A DNA stretch of 64,000 nt from Komagataeibacter saccharivorans. GTDB lineage: Bacteria; Pseudomonadota; Alphaproteobacteria; Acetobacterales; Acetobacteraceae. This document shows, piece after piece, positions 49,487 through 58,044 of the stretch (positions are counted from its first letter, which is position 1; each line of letters starts with the position of its first letter). The stretch spans positions 32,277 to 96,276 of the forward strand of contig NZ_NKTY01000011.1 of assembly GCF_003207825.1 (NCBI RefSeq), given 5' to 3'. Under the pieces are notes generated by a model. It saw nothing but the letters and a program-made list of their open reading frames with translations, did not search any database and was not told where the DNA came from. Position numbers and translations under genes: made by a program.

Positions 49487-50242
49487 TTATGGCATGTGCT
49501 GCAACTGGCAGGCATGGTCCTGAAGTTCTTCCCCTGCTGCACGGTCGCCGGTGCGGGGATCGACATGATCGTCCAGCACCACGAAACCCGGCTGGCCATC
49601 GGGCTGCACCACGCCGGCCACGACCAGCGTGTGCTGGCCCATTTCCCGGCCGGGGTCCGCCAGATCATGCGCCAGCAGGCTGAAGGGCCGCACGCCCGAC
49701 AGGCTGGCCACCCGGATCAGGCGTGCGCGGTAGGCATGGCCATGCAGCGGCAGCGGCGTCCAGTCCGGCCCCAGATGGGACACGGCCCAGTGCAGCGCCA
49801 CTTTTACGTCCGTGCGCATGCAGTCCACATGGATATGCAACTGGTTCTGGCTGCGCCCGTAGGCTGAATTGATGGCCAGCATCATGTCATCCGCAGGCAG
49901 CGGACGTGCCAGCCTGCCATTCAGCCGCCGTGTCTGCCGCCATGCGTAATCGAAATAATCCGGCAGGTCATCGCGCAGCAGGGCGGGGTCTTCCATGCCG
50001 GTGATCCGCTGTGTGGGAATAAGCAGGTACTGTCCCACCCCCACCCGATCCTTCAGCACGGCATAGCCTGCGCGCGTATCGACCTCCGCGCAGGGAATGG
50101 CCTGTCCGGGCGTGGCTGCGCCCGGGGTGCAGCGTTCATGCACGATCTGCCATAACGCATCGGGGTTGACGGCGGCACGGACGGCATAGGTACCGCATGC
50201 CGCTACGGCAAGTGCGACCGCGATCAGGACACGTCCCTTCAT
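49487..50242 (-). CDS. cdh: CDP-diacylglycerol diphosphatase
   Basis: Membrane-anchored CDP-diacylglycerol pyrophosphatase, about 251 aa, splitting CDP-diacylglycerol to CMP and phosphatidic acid in phospholipid turnover. An N-terminal hydrophobic segment with AAC precedes the periplasmic domain; YAVLKDRVGVGQYLLIPTQRITGMEDP, AINSAYGRSQNQLHIHVDC (HIT-like HIH motif) and LLAHDLADPGREMGQHTLVV are typical. ATG 50242 is chosen for the signal segment. It lies 190 nt upstream of the xdh gene on the same strand; linkage looks incidental. Confidence 0.88.
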   Translation of the reverse strand: MKGRVLIAVALAVAACGTYAVRAAVNPDALWQIVHERCTPGAATPGQAIPCAEVDTRAGYAVLKDRVGVGQYLLIPTQRITGMEDPALLRDDLPDYFDYAWRQTRRLNGRLARPLPADDMMLAINSAYGRSQNQLHIHVDCMRTDVKVALHWAVSHLGPDWTPLPLHGHAYRARLIRVASLSGVRPFSLLAHDLADPGREMGQHTLVVAGVVQPDGQPGFVVLDDHVDPRTGDRAAGEELQDHACQLQHMP

Positions 50243-50580
50243 GCCCTGTATTCCATGGCGTACTGCATGACCTCCCCTGCATCTTTCCCGCGCCATACTG
50301 GTGCCCGAACCCGCTTGCCAGCATGGACGGGATCGTCATTCATGGCTTCGTCCGTCCGGCGCGCCCACAGCGCCGCATGTGCAATCGTGGCACAGGTTGC
50401 GCGCGCGAACCATGACAGCTTACAGACCGGCACGACCATGATGGCCATGGCAGGCAGGCTCCATCCGGGCCGTTGAAGAAAATGTCCGCACGCTACAGCG
50501 TGTTTTATGGACAGGACCGTAAACCGCCAGTGCAGTGCCGGTCCGGGGGCAATTCTCCTGTCGCGCAGGACTGGTATGGC
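50243..50580. other. Intergenic stretch upstream of cdh
   Basis: About 340 nt between the cdh start and the end of a minus-strand regulator gene. Short frames have no supporting ribosome site; no hairpin noted. Likely the cdh promoter. Confidence 0.35.
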
Positions 50581-51999
50581 TCATGCCAGCAGTCGCGCCA
50601 GGCGGGTTGCGAATTCGCGCGTGGTCGCCTCATCCGCCTGCGCGAAGGCCACAACCAGCCCCGGTGATCCCCTGCCCTGATAGAACTGTGAAAGTGGGGG
50701 CACCCCGAACCCGGCCTGCCCCAGCGCTGTGGACACGGCCACATCATCCACCCCCGGCGCGAAGCGGACGGCCATGTGCAGCCCGCCAATCAGCGGCGGT
50801 ATGGCGACATGGTTGCCACAATGGGCCAGAAGTGCCCCGCGCAGGGTTTCGCCCCGGTTGCGGTATACGCGGCTGATCCGTTCCAGATGGCGGCGGTACT
50901 GCCCGCCATCCATGAAATCCGCCAGCGCCGCCTGCGCATGAACATTGGCCATAAGCCCAAGGCTGGTCTGCGCACGGATCAGCGCGGGTGCAAGATGCGG
51001 CGGGGCGGCCAGCCATGCCAGACGCAGGCCCGGTAGCAGGGATTTGGCGACGGTGCCCAGTGTTGCGACCTCTCCCGCTTCCGCCAGTGCGCCAAGCGCG
51101 GGGACGGGGCGTCCGCTCCACAGGAACTCGCTGTCATAATCATCTTCAACCACCAGCGCACCGCATTCGCGCGCCCGCGCGACAAGGGCAAGCCGCCGCG
51201 ACAGGCTCATCCGCGTGCCGGTGGGATACTGGTGGGAAGGTGTGACATATATCAGCCGTGGGGCGTCCTGCGGCATGGCCGAGACATCCGCTCCGTTTCC
51301 GTCCACCGGCAGCGCAACCCGGCGCAGCGTGCCAAAAGCCTGCATCGCGCCGGGATAGCCCGGTTCTTCCAGCCATACGCTGTCGCCATCCGCGCACAGG
51401 CAGCGCGCCAGCAGCCCCAGCCCCGCGCGGACCGTGGGCAGGATCAGCAGGTGTTCGGGATCGACATGCAGCCCGCGCGTTTCAGCCAGCGTGCGGGCCA
51501 GAACCCGCCGCAGGGCCGCCAGCCCGTGCGAATCACCATATAGCAGCGCATCACCCGACAGGGTCCGCCCTGCCCGGCGCAGCGCCCGCGCCCATGCGTC
51601 ACGCGGGAAAAGGCGCGGGTCGGGCCTGCCGGGGCGCAGGCGCGCACCCTCCACCGTGGCGGGTAGCGGGGCGGATAGCGCATGACCTGCCGGGGCAAGG
51701 CTGACGGGCCGCCCGACTGTCTGCACCCTGCGGTCCGTCAGGGCGAAGGTGGCGGGAATGTTCAGCACCGCAACGGCACCGGGGCGCGTGATGACAAGGT
51801 CTTCCGCGCGCAGCAGGTCATAGGCCGCCGAAACCGTATTGCGCGACACCCCAAGCTGGCCCGCCAGCGCACGCGATGACGGCAGCGCCATGCCAGATGG
51901 CAGCCTGCCGTGGCGGGCAAGGTCGCGGATCTGGCGGTAGATCTGTTCCGCCAGCGGTACGCGGCCCTGCGGCACAAGGGTTATGCGTTCGGCCAGCAA
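50581..51999 (-). CDS. MocR/PdxR-type GntR-aminotransferase regulator
   Basis: About 472 aa: an N-terminal GntR winged helix (LAEQIYRQIRDLARHGRLPSGMALPSSRALAGQLGVSRNTVSAAYDLL) fused to a fold-type I aminotransferase domain (LILPTVRAGLGLLARCLC, VEDDYDSEFLW, GTVAKSLLPGLRLAWL with the PLP lysine in the KSLLPGLR segment). TTG 51999 is the likely start, GGAGGG lying 5 nt upstream. It is divergent by 86 nt from a PNPOx-like protein. Such MocR/PdxR regulators commonly sense PLP and control vitamin B6 or amino acid genes. Confidence 0.9.
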   Translation of the reverse strand: MLAERITLVPQGRVPLAEQIYRQIRDLARHGRLPSGMALPSSRALAGQLGVSRNTVSAAYDLLRAEDLVITRPGAVAVLNIPATFALTDRRVQTVGRPVSLAPAGHALSAPLPATVEGARLRPGRPDPRLFPRDAWARALRRAGRTLSGDALLYGDSHGLAALRRVLARTLAETRGLHVDPEHLLILPTVRAGLGLLARCLCADGDSVWLEEPGYPGAMQAFGTLRRVALPVDGNGADVSAMPQDAPRLIYVTPSHQYPTGTRMSLSRRLALVARARECGALVVEDDYDSEFLWSGRPVPALGALAEAGEVATLGTVAKSLLPGLRLAWLAAPPHLAPALIRAQTSLGLMANVHAQAALADFMDGGQYRRHLERISRVYRNRGETLRGALLAHCGNHVAIPPLIGGLHMAVRFAPGVDDVAVSTALGQAGFGVPPLSQFYQGRGSPGLVVAFAQADEATTREFATRLARLLA

Positions 52000-52085
52000 C
52001 TGGCCCTCCGTAATTATGAAAACCTGACCTTTAGCACGGCCACTGGCGCGCGCACCATGGGCGCATACCTGAAGGAGCCAAGGAT

Positions 52086-52742
52086 ATGACCACAACCGAC
52101 CTGCCCCCCTATGCCCGCGTAAGGCAGGCAAAACGCGCCCGGTACGACGCGCCCGCCGTCCATGCCATTCTGGATGCCGGGCTGGTGGCGCATGTCGGCT
52201 TCATCGCGGACGGACGGCCCATGGTGATCCCCATGGCCTATGGCCGCGATGGCGATATGCTGTACATCCACGGCGCGAGCACAACGCGTATCATCCGCGA
52301 CGTGGCGGAAGGCTTTCCCCTGTGCCTGACCGTCAGCATGGTGGACGGGATCGTGGCCGCGCGTTCGGCCTTCCACCATTCCGTCAATTACCGCAGCGTG
52401 GTGGTGCATGGGCAGGCGCATCACGTCACCGACCCCGATGGGCACGACCATGCGCTGAAGGTGATAACCGAACACCTGCTGCCCGGACGATGGGCTGAAG
52501 TGCGTCCCATGCTGGCGAAGGAACGCAAGGCGACGGGTGTGCTGGCCATGCGGATCGACACCGCCGCCACCAAGACCCGTACGGGCGGCCCGGTTGATGA
52601 TGCGGCGGATTATGACCTGCCGATCTGGGCCGGGGTGATCCCGGTCGTGACCGCGCTGGGTCGTCCGGTTGACGATAATCGTATAGTGGAAGGCACCCCC
52701 TGGCCTGCATCACTTGATGCGGCGCGGCACCGCTTCCTTTAG
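52086..52742 (+). CDS. PNPOx-like flavin-binding protein (PF12900)
   Basis: 218 aa of the pyridoxamine 5'-phosphate oxidase-like split-barrel fold, the FMN-binding Pyridox_ox_2 branch: YDAPAVHAILDAGLVAHVGFIADGRPMVIPMAYGRDGDMLYIHG, RIIRDVAEGFPLCLTVSMVDG and the C-terminal DYDLPIWAGVIPVVTALGRPVDDN. AAGGAGCCAAGG precedes the ATG. Its divergence from a PdxR-like regulator suggests B6- or FMN-linked redox chemistry; the reaction is unknown. Confidence 0.88.
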   Translation: MTTTDLPPYARVRQAKRARYDAPAVHAILDAGLVAHVGFIADGRPMVIPMAYGRDGDMLYIHGASTTRIIRDVAEGFPLCLTVSMVDGIVAARSAFHHSVNYRSVVVHGQAHHVTDPDGHDHALKVITEHLLPGRWAEVRPMLAKERKATGVLAMRIDTAATKTRTGGPVDDAADYDLPIWAGVIPVVTALGRPVDDNRIVEGTPWPASLDAARHRFL

Positions 52743-52819
52743 GCCGCTGCCGCGTTGGCACCATTATCGCAATCGTGCCGCAATCTGGTGGTTTCATGCT
52801 GGCACAGGAGGAGGACATC

Positions 52820-53062
52820 ATGAAAAGACTCTGTCTGGCTGTTTTTGCCGTCCTTGTGCTGTCGGTTCCGCCACTGGCGCAGGCCCGGCCCTACGATCCC
52901 GGCTGGGCCCACCCGTACCCGCATGGCGGGCGCGGACCCTACGGGCGGCGTCCATACTGGCATGAAGGCAGGTGGCGCTATGGCCGTCCGCCGCCACCGC
53001 CGCCCGTGTGGGGGATGCGGCCACCGCCGCCGCCGCCGCCCGTCTATCCCTATCCATACTGA
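52820..53062 (+). CDS. Small secreted Pro/Gly/Arg-rich protein
   Basis: 80 aa, ATG 52820 with GAGGAGGAC upstream. The signal peptide is MKRLCLAVFAVLVLSVPPLAQA; the mature peptide is Pro/Gly/Arg/Tyr-rich, with runs of prolines (RPPPPPPVWGM, PPPPPPPVYPYPY). It resembles proline-rich cell-surface peptides; function unknown. Confidence 0.68.
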   Translation: MKRLCLAVFAVLVLSVPPLAQARPYDPGWAHPYPHGGRGPYGRRPYWHEGRWRYGRPPPPPPVWGMRPPPPPPPVYPYPY

Positions 53063-53298
53063 ACCGGGACCCGGCCATCGCGCCGGGTTTTCTTTTTTCC
53101 ACGCCAGCCATGCGGACGATGGCGGCGCGGTATTAACGGTCGGGCTTGTGCTGGCCCGTAATTCCACATAAGGAGATGTTCCCACAACCGGAAAAACACA
53201 TATATTTTGTGTTATTTAGACCCGGTCGGGACTGTACGGACGTGGAAATTCAGCACCACGCCCGATGGAATGCAGCACCGGCCCCCGCCCGTCGAGCC

Positions 53299-54099
53299 AT
53301 GAGTCCCTACACCATGCACCTGACTGAATCGATCAACCTGCTTTATGTCCTGTCCGGCCTTGGTGTTGGGTTTCTGGTGGGTATGACCGGCGTGGGCGGC
53401 GGGTCGCTCATGACGCCGCTGCTGATCCTGCTGTTCGGCATCCATCCGCAATCCGCCGTCGGGACTGACCTGCTCTATGCCGCACTGACCAAGACGGTGG
53501 GCACGCTGGTCCACGGACGCAGGCAGTCGGTGGCATGGTCGGTGGTGGGCCGTCTGGCGGCGGGCAGCATACCGGCCACGCTGCTGACCATTGCCGTCCT
53601 GCATTGGGTGGGCAGCCCGTCGCCACAGGTAACGCATGTCATTTCCGTGGCGCTGGGCATCGCGCTGCTGATTACCGCCCCCAGCGTACTGTTCCGCCAG
53701 CGCCTGCAGGCGCTGTCCCGCGCCAAGGCGGGCAGCATCTCCCCCGCCATGACGGGCCGGTTGACCACATTGCTGGGCATCGTGCTGGGGGTGATGGTGA
53801 CGCTGTCATCCGTGGGGGCGGGAGCGATCGGGATGGCGGCGCTGATTTTCCTATATCCGGGGCTGGAGGTCCGCACGCTGGTCGGTTCCGACATCGCCCA
53901 TGCGGTGCCGCTGACCGCCATCGCGGGCATGGGCCACTGGTGGATCGGGGATATCGACATGGGGCTGCTGTTCTCGCTGCTGTGCGGGTCGATACCCGGT
54001 ATCGTGCTGGGCAGCCTGTGCATCGGGCTGATACCGGACCGGGTACAGCGGATCATACTGGCCGCGATCCTGCTGACCGTCGGCATCAAGGTCATCTGA
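53299..54099 (+). CDS. TauE/SafE-type permease (TSUP family)
   Basis: 266 aa with eight hydrophobic helices in the inner membrane. The tandem TSUP signature is present: GVGGGSLMTPLLILLFGIHPQSAVGTDLLYAALTKTVG in the first half and VGAGAIGMAALIFLYPGLEVRTLVGSDIAHAVPLTAIAG in the second. Family members export sulfite or other small organosulfur anions. ATG 53299 or 53314; the start is not well marked. Substrate not given by context. Confidence 0.87.
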   Translation: MSPYTMHLTESINLLYVLSGLGVGFLVGMTGVGGGSLMTPLLILLFGIHPQSAVGTDLLYAALTKTVGTLVHGRRQSVAWSVVGRLAAGSIPATLLTIAVLHWVGSPSPQVTHVISVALGIALLITAPSVLFRQRLQALSRAKAGSISPAMTGRLTTLLGIVLGVMVTLSSVGAGAIGMAALIFLYPGLEVRTLVGSDIAHAVPLTAIAGMGHWWIGDIDMGLLFSLLCGSIPGIVLGSLCIGLIPDRVQRIILAAILLTVGIKVI

Positions 54100-54175
54100 C
54101 CCCCGGCCTTTTGCGTGTGGCCTGCCACCTTGCTACAGTTGCGTAACGATAACGCAGCAGGCAGGTAGCGCATTG

Positions 54176-56173
54176 ATGTCCTATGGAAAAATTGCCCTTA
54201 TCCTTTGTGTCGCGGGGTGCGCTACAGCCCGTGCCGCGCCCGCGTCCGACCCGTCCGGCGCATTGGCCATGCGTGCGGCGTTCAATGCGCTGACGCTGCC
54301 CGACGCGCCGGGACGCTATGCCTCGGGTTCCGGGGTGCCCGGCCCCGACTACTGGCAGAACCGCGCGGACTACACCATCCATGCCCGCATCGACACCGCT
54401 ACGCATGTGTTGAGTGGCGAGGAAATCCTGACCTACACCAACAACAGCCCCGACAGTCTTGACGAACTGTGGGTGCAGCTTGACCAGAACATCTACCGCT
54501 CCGGCGCGCGGGCTGATTTCGTCAATCCTTCGCGGCATGCCAATACGACGGACGGCGCGGTCATCGAATCTGTCAGTGTGGTGCGCGACGGGCGGGATAT
54601 TACGATCCAGCCCCGTATTTCCGATACCCGCATGCAGCTTGCCCTGCCCGATGGAACGCTGCTGCGCCATGGGGAGAAAATACGCCTGCGCATCCGCTGG
54701 CACCATACCGTGCCCGGCCCATGGGGCGGGCGGACATCCGTAACCCCGGTGCGTGATGGCGATATTTACGAAATCGCCCAATGGTATCCGCGCATGAGTG
54801 TGTACGACTTCCGCCGGGGATGGGATACGCTGCCGTATCTGGGGCAGGAGTTCTATCTTGATTACGGGGATTTCGATTACACGGTAACGGTGCCGTGGAA
54901 CTTCACGGTGGTCGGGTCGGGCGCGCTGCTTAATCCGGTGGACGTGCTGACCCCGACCGAACGCGCACGTCTGGCGCAGGCGGCGCGCAGCGACAGTACC
55001 GTCCAGATCCGCACTGCCGATGATGTTGCCAACCCCGCCAGCCATCTGGCCCATGATGGCGAAAAGACGTGGCATTTCCGCATGGAAAACACGCGCGATG
55101 TATCCTTTGTCGCATCGCCGGTATTCGTGTGGGACGCAGCGCGGATCAACCTGCCTGCGATCAGCCCCGCGCCGGGCATGGCGCCTGTGCCCCGGCTTGC
55201 CATGTCGGTCTACCCGCGTGAAGGGGCGGGTGCGCAGGCATGGGATCGGTCCACCGAATATGTAAAGCACGCGATCGAATACTTCTCGCAGCAGTGGTTC
55301 ACCTATCCCTGGCCAAACGCCATCAATGTCGGTGGGCATGGCGCGGGCATGGAATATCCGGGCATCGTGTTTGATGGCTGGCAGGACCGTGACGACAAGC
55401 TGTTCTGGATCACCACGCATGAACTGGGCCATGACTGGTTCCCGATGATTGTCGGATCGAACGAGCGGCGCAGTGCCTTCATGGATGAAGGGTTCAATAC
55501 CTTTATCGATGCCTACGCATCGCAGCATTTCAATCATGGGGAATATGCGCCCAAGCGGGATTCCGAATTCGCGCCGAAAACCGGGCGGCCCGCTGACGAC
55601 ATCATTCCCCTGCTGACCGATCCGCAGGCGCCGCCCCTTATGACGCCGTCGGAACTGGTTTCGGAAAAGTACCGTCACCCGGTCAGTTATTTCAAAAGTG
55701 CTTATGGGCTGGTCCTGCTGCGTGAGCAGATCCTTGGCCCCGACCGTTTCGATCCCGCCTTCCGGCGTTATATTCAGGAATGGGCGTACCGCCACCCTGC
55801 CCCGTCCGATTTCTTCCGCTTCATGGAAAGCGAAACCGGGGAGGATCTGGGCTGGTTCTGGCGCGGATGGTATTTTGAAAACTGGTGGCCCGATTACGCC
55901 ATCACCAGCCTGTCCTATGTCCATAACGATGCACGACAGGGCGTGCAGGTCGGCCTGCGCAGCAAGGGCAGGCTGATGCTGCCTGTCACGTTACGGCTGG
56001 ACTATGCCGATGGTACCCATGCCGATCAGGTCATCCCGACAGAAAGCTGGCATATGGGCGACCGCATCACGATCGGCCTGCCGGGTGGACGCAGCGTTGT
56101 CCGCGCCACGCTGGACCCCGATCACGTGCTGCCTGAACCCGACCGTTCGGACAACAGCCGGAAGATGCGCTGA
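54176..56173 (+). CDS. M1-family zinc metallopeptidase
   Basis: 665 aa with an N-terminal signal-like segment (IALILCVAGCATARA); the Cys may be lipidated (VAGC). Gluzincin motifs are complete: GHGAGMEYPG (the M1 GxMEN-like exopeptidase segment), HELGH at residues 415-419 and Glu438, i.e. HEXXH-X18-E. The N-terminal beta domain (ARIDTATHVLSGEEILTYTNNSPDSLDELWVQLDQNIY) is typical. It is likely a periplasmic or envelope aminopeptidase; the natural peptides are unknown. A strong hairpin follows the stop codon. Confidence 0.9.
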   Translation: MSYGKIALILCVAGCATARAAPASDPSGALAMRAAFNALTLPDAPGRYASGSGVPGPDYWQNRADYTIHARIDTATHVLSGEEILTYTNNSPDSLDELWVQLDQNIYRSGARADFVNPSRHANTTDGAVIESVSVVRDGRDITIQPRISDTRMQLALPDGTLLRHGEKIRLRIRWHHTVPGPWGGRTSVTPVRDGDIYEIAQWYPRMSVYDFRRGWDTLPYLGQEFYLDYGDFDYTVTVPWNFTVVGSGALLNPVDVLTPTERARLAQAARSDSTVQIRTADDVANPASHLAHDGEKTWHFRMENTRDVSFVASPVFVWDAARINLPAISPAPGMAPVPRLAMSVYPREGAGAQAWDRSTEYVKHAIEYFSQQWFTYPWPNAINVGGHGAGMEYPGIVFDGWQDRDDKLFWITTHELGHDWFPMIVGSNERRSAFMDEGFNTFIDAYASQHFNHGEYAPKRDSEFAPKTGRPADDIIPLLTDPQAPPLMTPSELVSEKYRHPVSYFKSAYGLVLLREQILGPDRFDPAFRRYIQEWAYRHPAPSDFFRFMESETGEDLGWFWRGWYFENWWPDYAITSLSYVHNDARQGVQVGLRSKGRLMLPVTLRLDYADGTHADQVIPTESWHMGDRITIGLPGGRSVVRATLDPDHVLPEPDRSDNSRKMR

Positions 56174-56186
56174 TATCAATGCTCCT

Positions 56187-56212
56187 GTGGGACAGCCTGT
56201 GTGCTGTCCCAC
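56187..56212 (+). terminator. Terminator of the M1 peptidase gene
   Basis: GTGGGACAGC (56187-56196) pairs perfectly with GCTGTCCCAC (56203-56212), loop CTGTGT, starting 13 nt after the stop codon. Confidence 0.75.
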
Positions 56213-56225
56213 GGTTCTGTCTGCC

Positions 56226-56300
56226 GCCTTTTTCAGAAAGGCGACGTATTTCGAAGATTTTGAAAAAAGCTTCACCAAAAACTTCTTGATGATTTCTGGG
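56226..56300. repeat. A/T-tract hairpin repeat of acetic acid bacterial type
   Basis: GCCTTT-TTCAG-AAAGGC (56226-56242) is followed by a second imperfect hairpin around GAAGATTTTGAAAAAAGCTTC and then CACCAAAAACTTCTT. From memory, nearly the same GAAGCTTTTTTCAAAAAGCTTC-type unit recurs between genes of Komagataeibacter and related genomes. No second copy was found in this window. Confidence 0.5.
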
Positions 56301-57237
56301 TGACTGCTTCAGACAGCCTTTCATACCGCCTGCCCCGCGCGTTCACGGGGTCCTGGCGTCATAACGATCGGCCTGTACCCGCCGGTCCTGCTAAAATCGC
56401 CACGCATGTATCGCGGCTGACCCATCAGTCAGAAACTGTAGAAACATTCGGATTACGCTTTCAGACAGTTTCGGGGATGCAGTCTAACCCCTCATCAAGA
56501 CGACACTGCCTGCCAGCAACCGATCAGACCTGCATTGATGATGCAGCTTCATTATGTAGATGTAATCGACCGTGGCCGTGTGTCCGAACGGTTTACCTGT
56601 GCGGTCATCGATCCGTTGCGACTGACCGGACTTGTCCACGATCAGTATCGCTTCGATATCCAAAATGGAGGTGCCGTCGCATGGCGGGTTTGCGATACGA
56701 CCTGCGCGGTTCCCGTCCTTTTCTTTACGGACCGCAAGACCGCGTGAACTGGAAGCCAACCGTTACTGTGCAGATCACGCTTCGTATACTGTTTTGTAAT
56801 AACGGATAAGGATCGGGTGGAACAGAATCCGTTTGCCCGGGTAATATTGGTCCGGAAAATTGTTTACAAATTGTCACAGTAATTTCTTTAAACAGTTGGT
56901 CGTTGATCTACTGGCCAACAGCAATGGGACTGTTTTGCAGGTGGCGTCCGTGTCTGGATCGGTCCCATCCTGCCAATGACCGTAAAGCGCACTGCGCGCA
57001 ATACGTCACTTATTACTATGTATGAAAACACATATTCTATTGTGTCTGCTGCGATCGCATATCAGGGCAATCCTGCCTACGTCAGTAAAACGTACAGCAC
57101 TGTTCCGGTCAGTGACTGAGAATGGCCGAATGATTGACCGTCAGCACATGCACAAAGCAATACAGGTTACATGACTGGTCCGTATCGCCGCCAGTCCGGT
57201 TATCATGCAGGCGTCAGGATTTACGGATTGCTTACTG
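56301..57237. other. Gene-poor stretch 3' of the M1 peptidase
   Basis: No gene supported on either strand. Frames are short, lower in GC and lack ribosome sites; they may include degraded genes. Bases about 56850-56900 and 57010-57050 are AT-rich. Confidence 0.4.
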
Positions 57238-57318
57238 TCAGGACGAGACGTTCTGGTAAGTCCCGGTACCGGCGAACTGGCCCAGATAGCCGTTGTAGTA
57301 GGCGATCCGGTCGTACAT
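57238..57318 (-). pseudogene. Possible C-terminal gene remnant (Tyr-rich)
   Basis: The minus strand reads MYDRIAYYNGYLGQFAGTG then TYQNVSS and stop. In the same frame about ten more codons (HNIQYRPFRVV) precede it before a stop. The codon choice and the mix of aromatic residues look like the tail of a real protein. No start with a ribosome site is seen; probably a remnant or a very small gene. Confidence 0.3.
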
Positions 57319-57494
57319 CACTACCCTGAACGGCCTGTATTGGATGTTATGTCATTACGCCCGTAATGCTACCGCCTGAACATACTGCCAGAACGGGCGG
57401 TGCATATGTGTGCCCTGCCCCGGAGCGAGGATTATTAACCGGCCTGACCGGCAACTGGGTCATGACTGGCAGATCACGACCTTTACGCGCACAT

Positions 57495-57522
57495 ATACCC
57501 GGCCCGTTTCCGGGCCGGGTAT
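57495..57522 (-). terminator. Terminator of mucR-like gene
   Basis: ATACCCGGCCCG (57495-57506) pairs perfectly with CGGGCCGGGTAT (57511-57522) around TTTC, starting 21 nt beyond the minus-strand stop of the mucR-like gene. Confidence 0.8.
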
Positions 57523-57543
57523 CGTGCAACAGCGGGCGTATTA

Positions 57544-58044
57544 TTACGCGGCTGTGTCGGCTTTCTTGGTGCGGCGGGCGCGGGTCTTGCGGGGCGCCTT
57601 TTCCGGTGCTTCGGCGGGTGCCTCGACAACCGGCTCGGCAACGACCTTGCGGCCAAGGCCGATTTTCTGCGCCAGGGAGGAACGGTGAGCCGCATAGTTC
57701 GGCGCCGTCATTGGATAGTTGGGGGGAAGGCCCCACTTTTCACGATACTGCTCCGGCGTCATGCCATAGGCGGTCTGGAGGTGGCGCTTGAGCATTTTCA
57801 GCTTCTTGCCGTCTTCCAGACAGATCACGTAGTCAGGGAATACTGACTTCTTGATGGGCACGGCCGGCTGCAGCGGCGTCGGTTCGACCGCCTTTTCAGC
57901 ACCAAGTCCCTTGAGACCAGCATAGACTGTCTCGATCAGGGCCGGGATCTGGTCAATGGCAACCGTATTGTGGTTCGTGTGCGCGGCCACGATTTCTGTC
58001 GTCATCGATACCAGTTCGGTATGCGGAATATCTTTATTGTCCAA
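57544..58044 (-). CDS. mucR: Ros/MucR-family transcriptional regulator
   Basis: About 166 aa. The start is probably TTG 58044 with AAGGAAAG 9-10 nt upstream (an ATG at 58083 is in frame). The conserved core KKSVFPDYVICLEDGKKLKMLKRHLQTAYGMTPEQYREKWGLPPNYPMTAPNYA is MucR. Compared with the Ros zinc finger C-x2-C-x9-H-x4-H, only Cys75 and His88 remain; the second Cys is Asp78 and the last His is Tyr93, so it may not bind zinc in the usual way. An Ala/Glu/Lys/Arg-rich tail follows residue 135. MucR proteins act as global, H-NS-like silencers in alphaproteobacteria. It sits alone in a gene-poor region. Confidence 0.88.
   Translation of the reverse strand: MDNKDIPHTELVSMTTEIVAAHTNHNTVAIDQIPALIETVYAGLKGLGAEKAVEPTPLQPAVPIKKSVFPDYVICLEDGKKLKMLKRHLQTAYGMTPEQYREKWGLPPNYPMTAPNYAAHRSSLAQKIGLGRKVVAEPVVEAPAEAPEKAPRKTRARRTKKADTAA

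Noticed and set aside
54092..55924. 610-codon minus-strand frame
   Set aside because: Antisense to the M1 peptidase with intact catalytic motifs; no features of a real protein.
56484..56759. Frames on both strands in the stretch after the M1 peptidase, considered as transposase remnants
   Set aside because: No DDE/DEDD residues, terminal repeats or target duplication could be seen.
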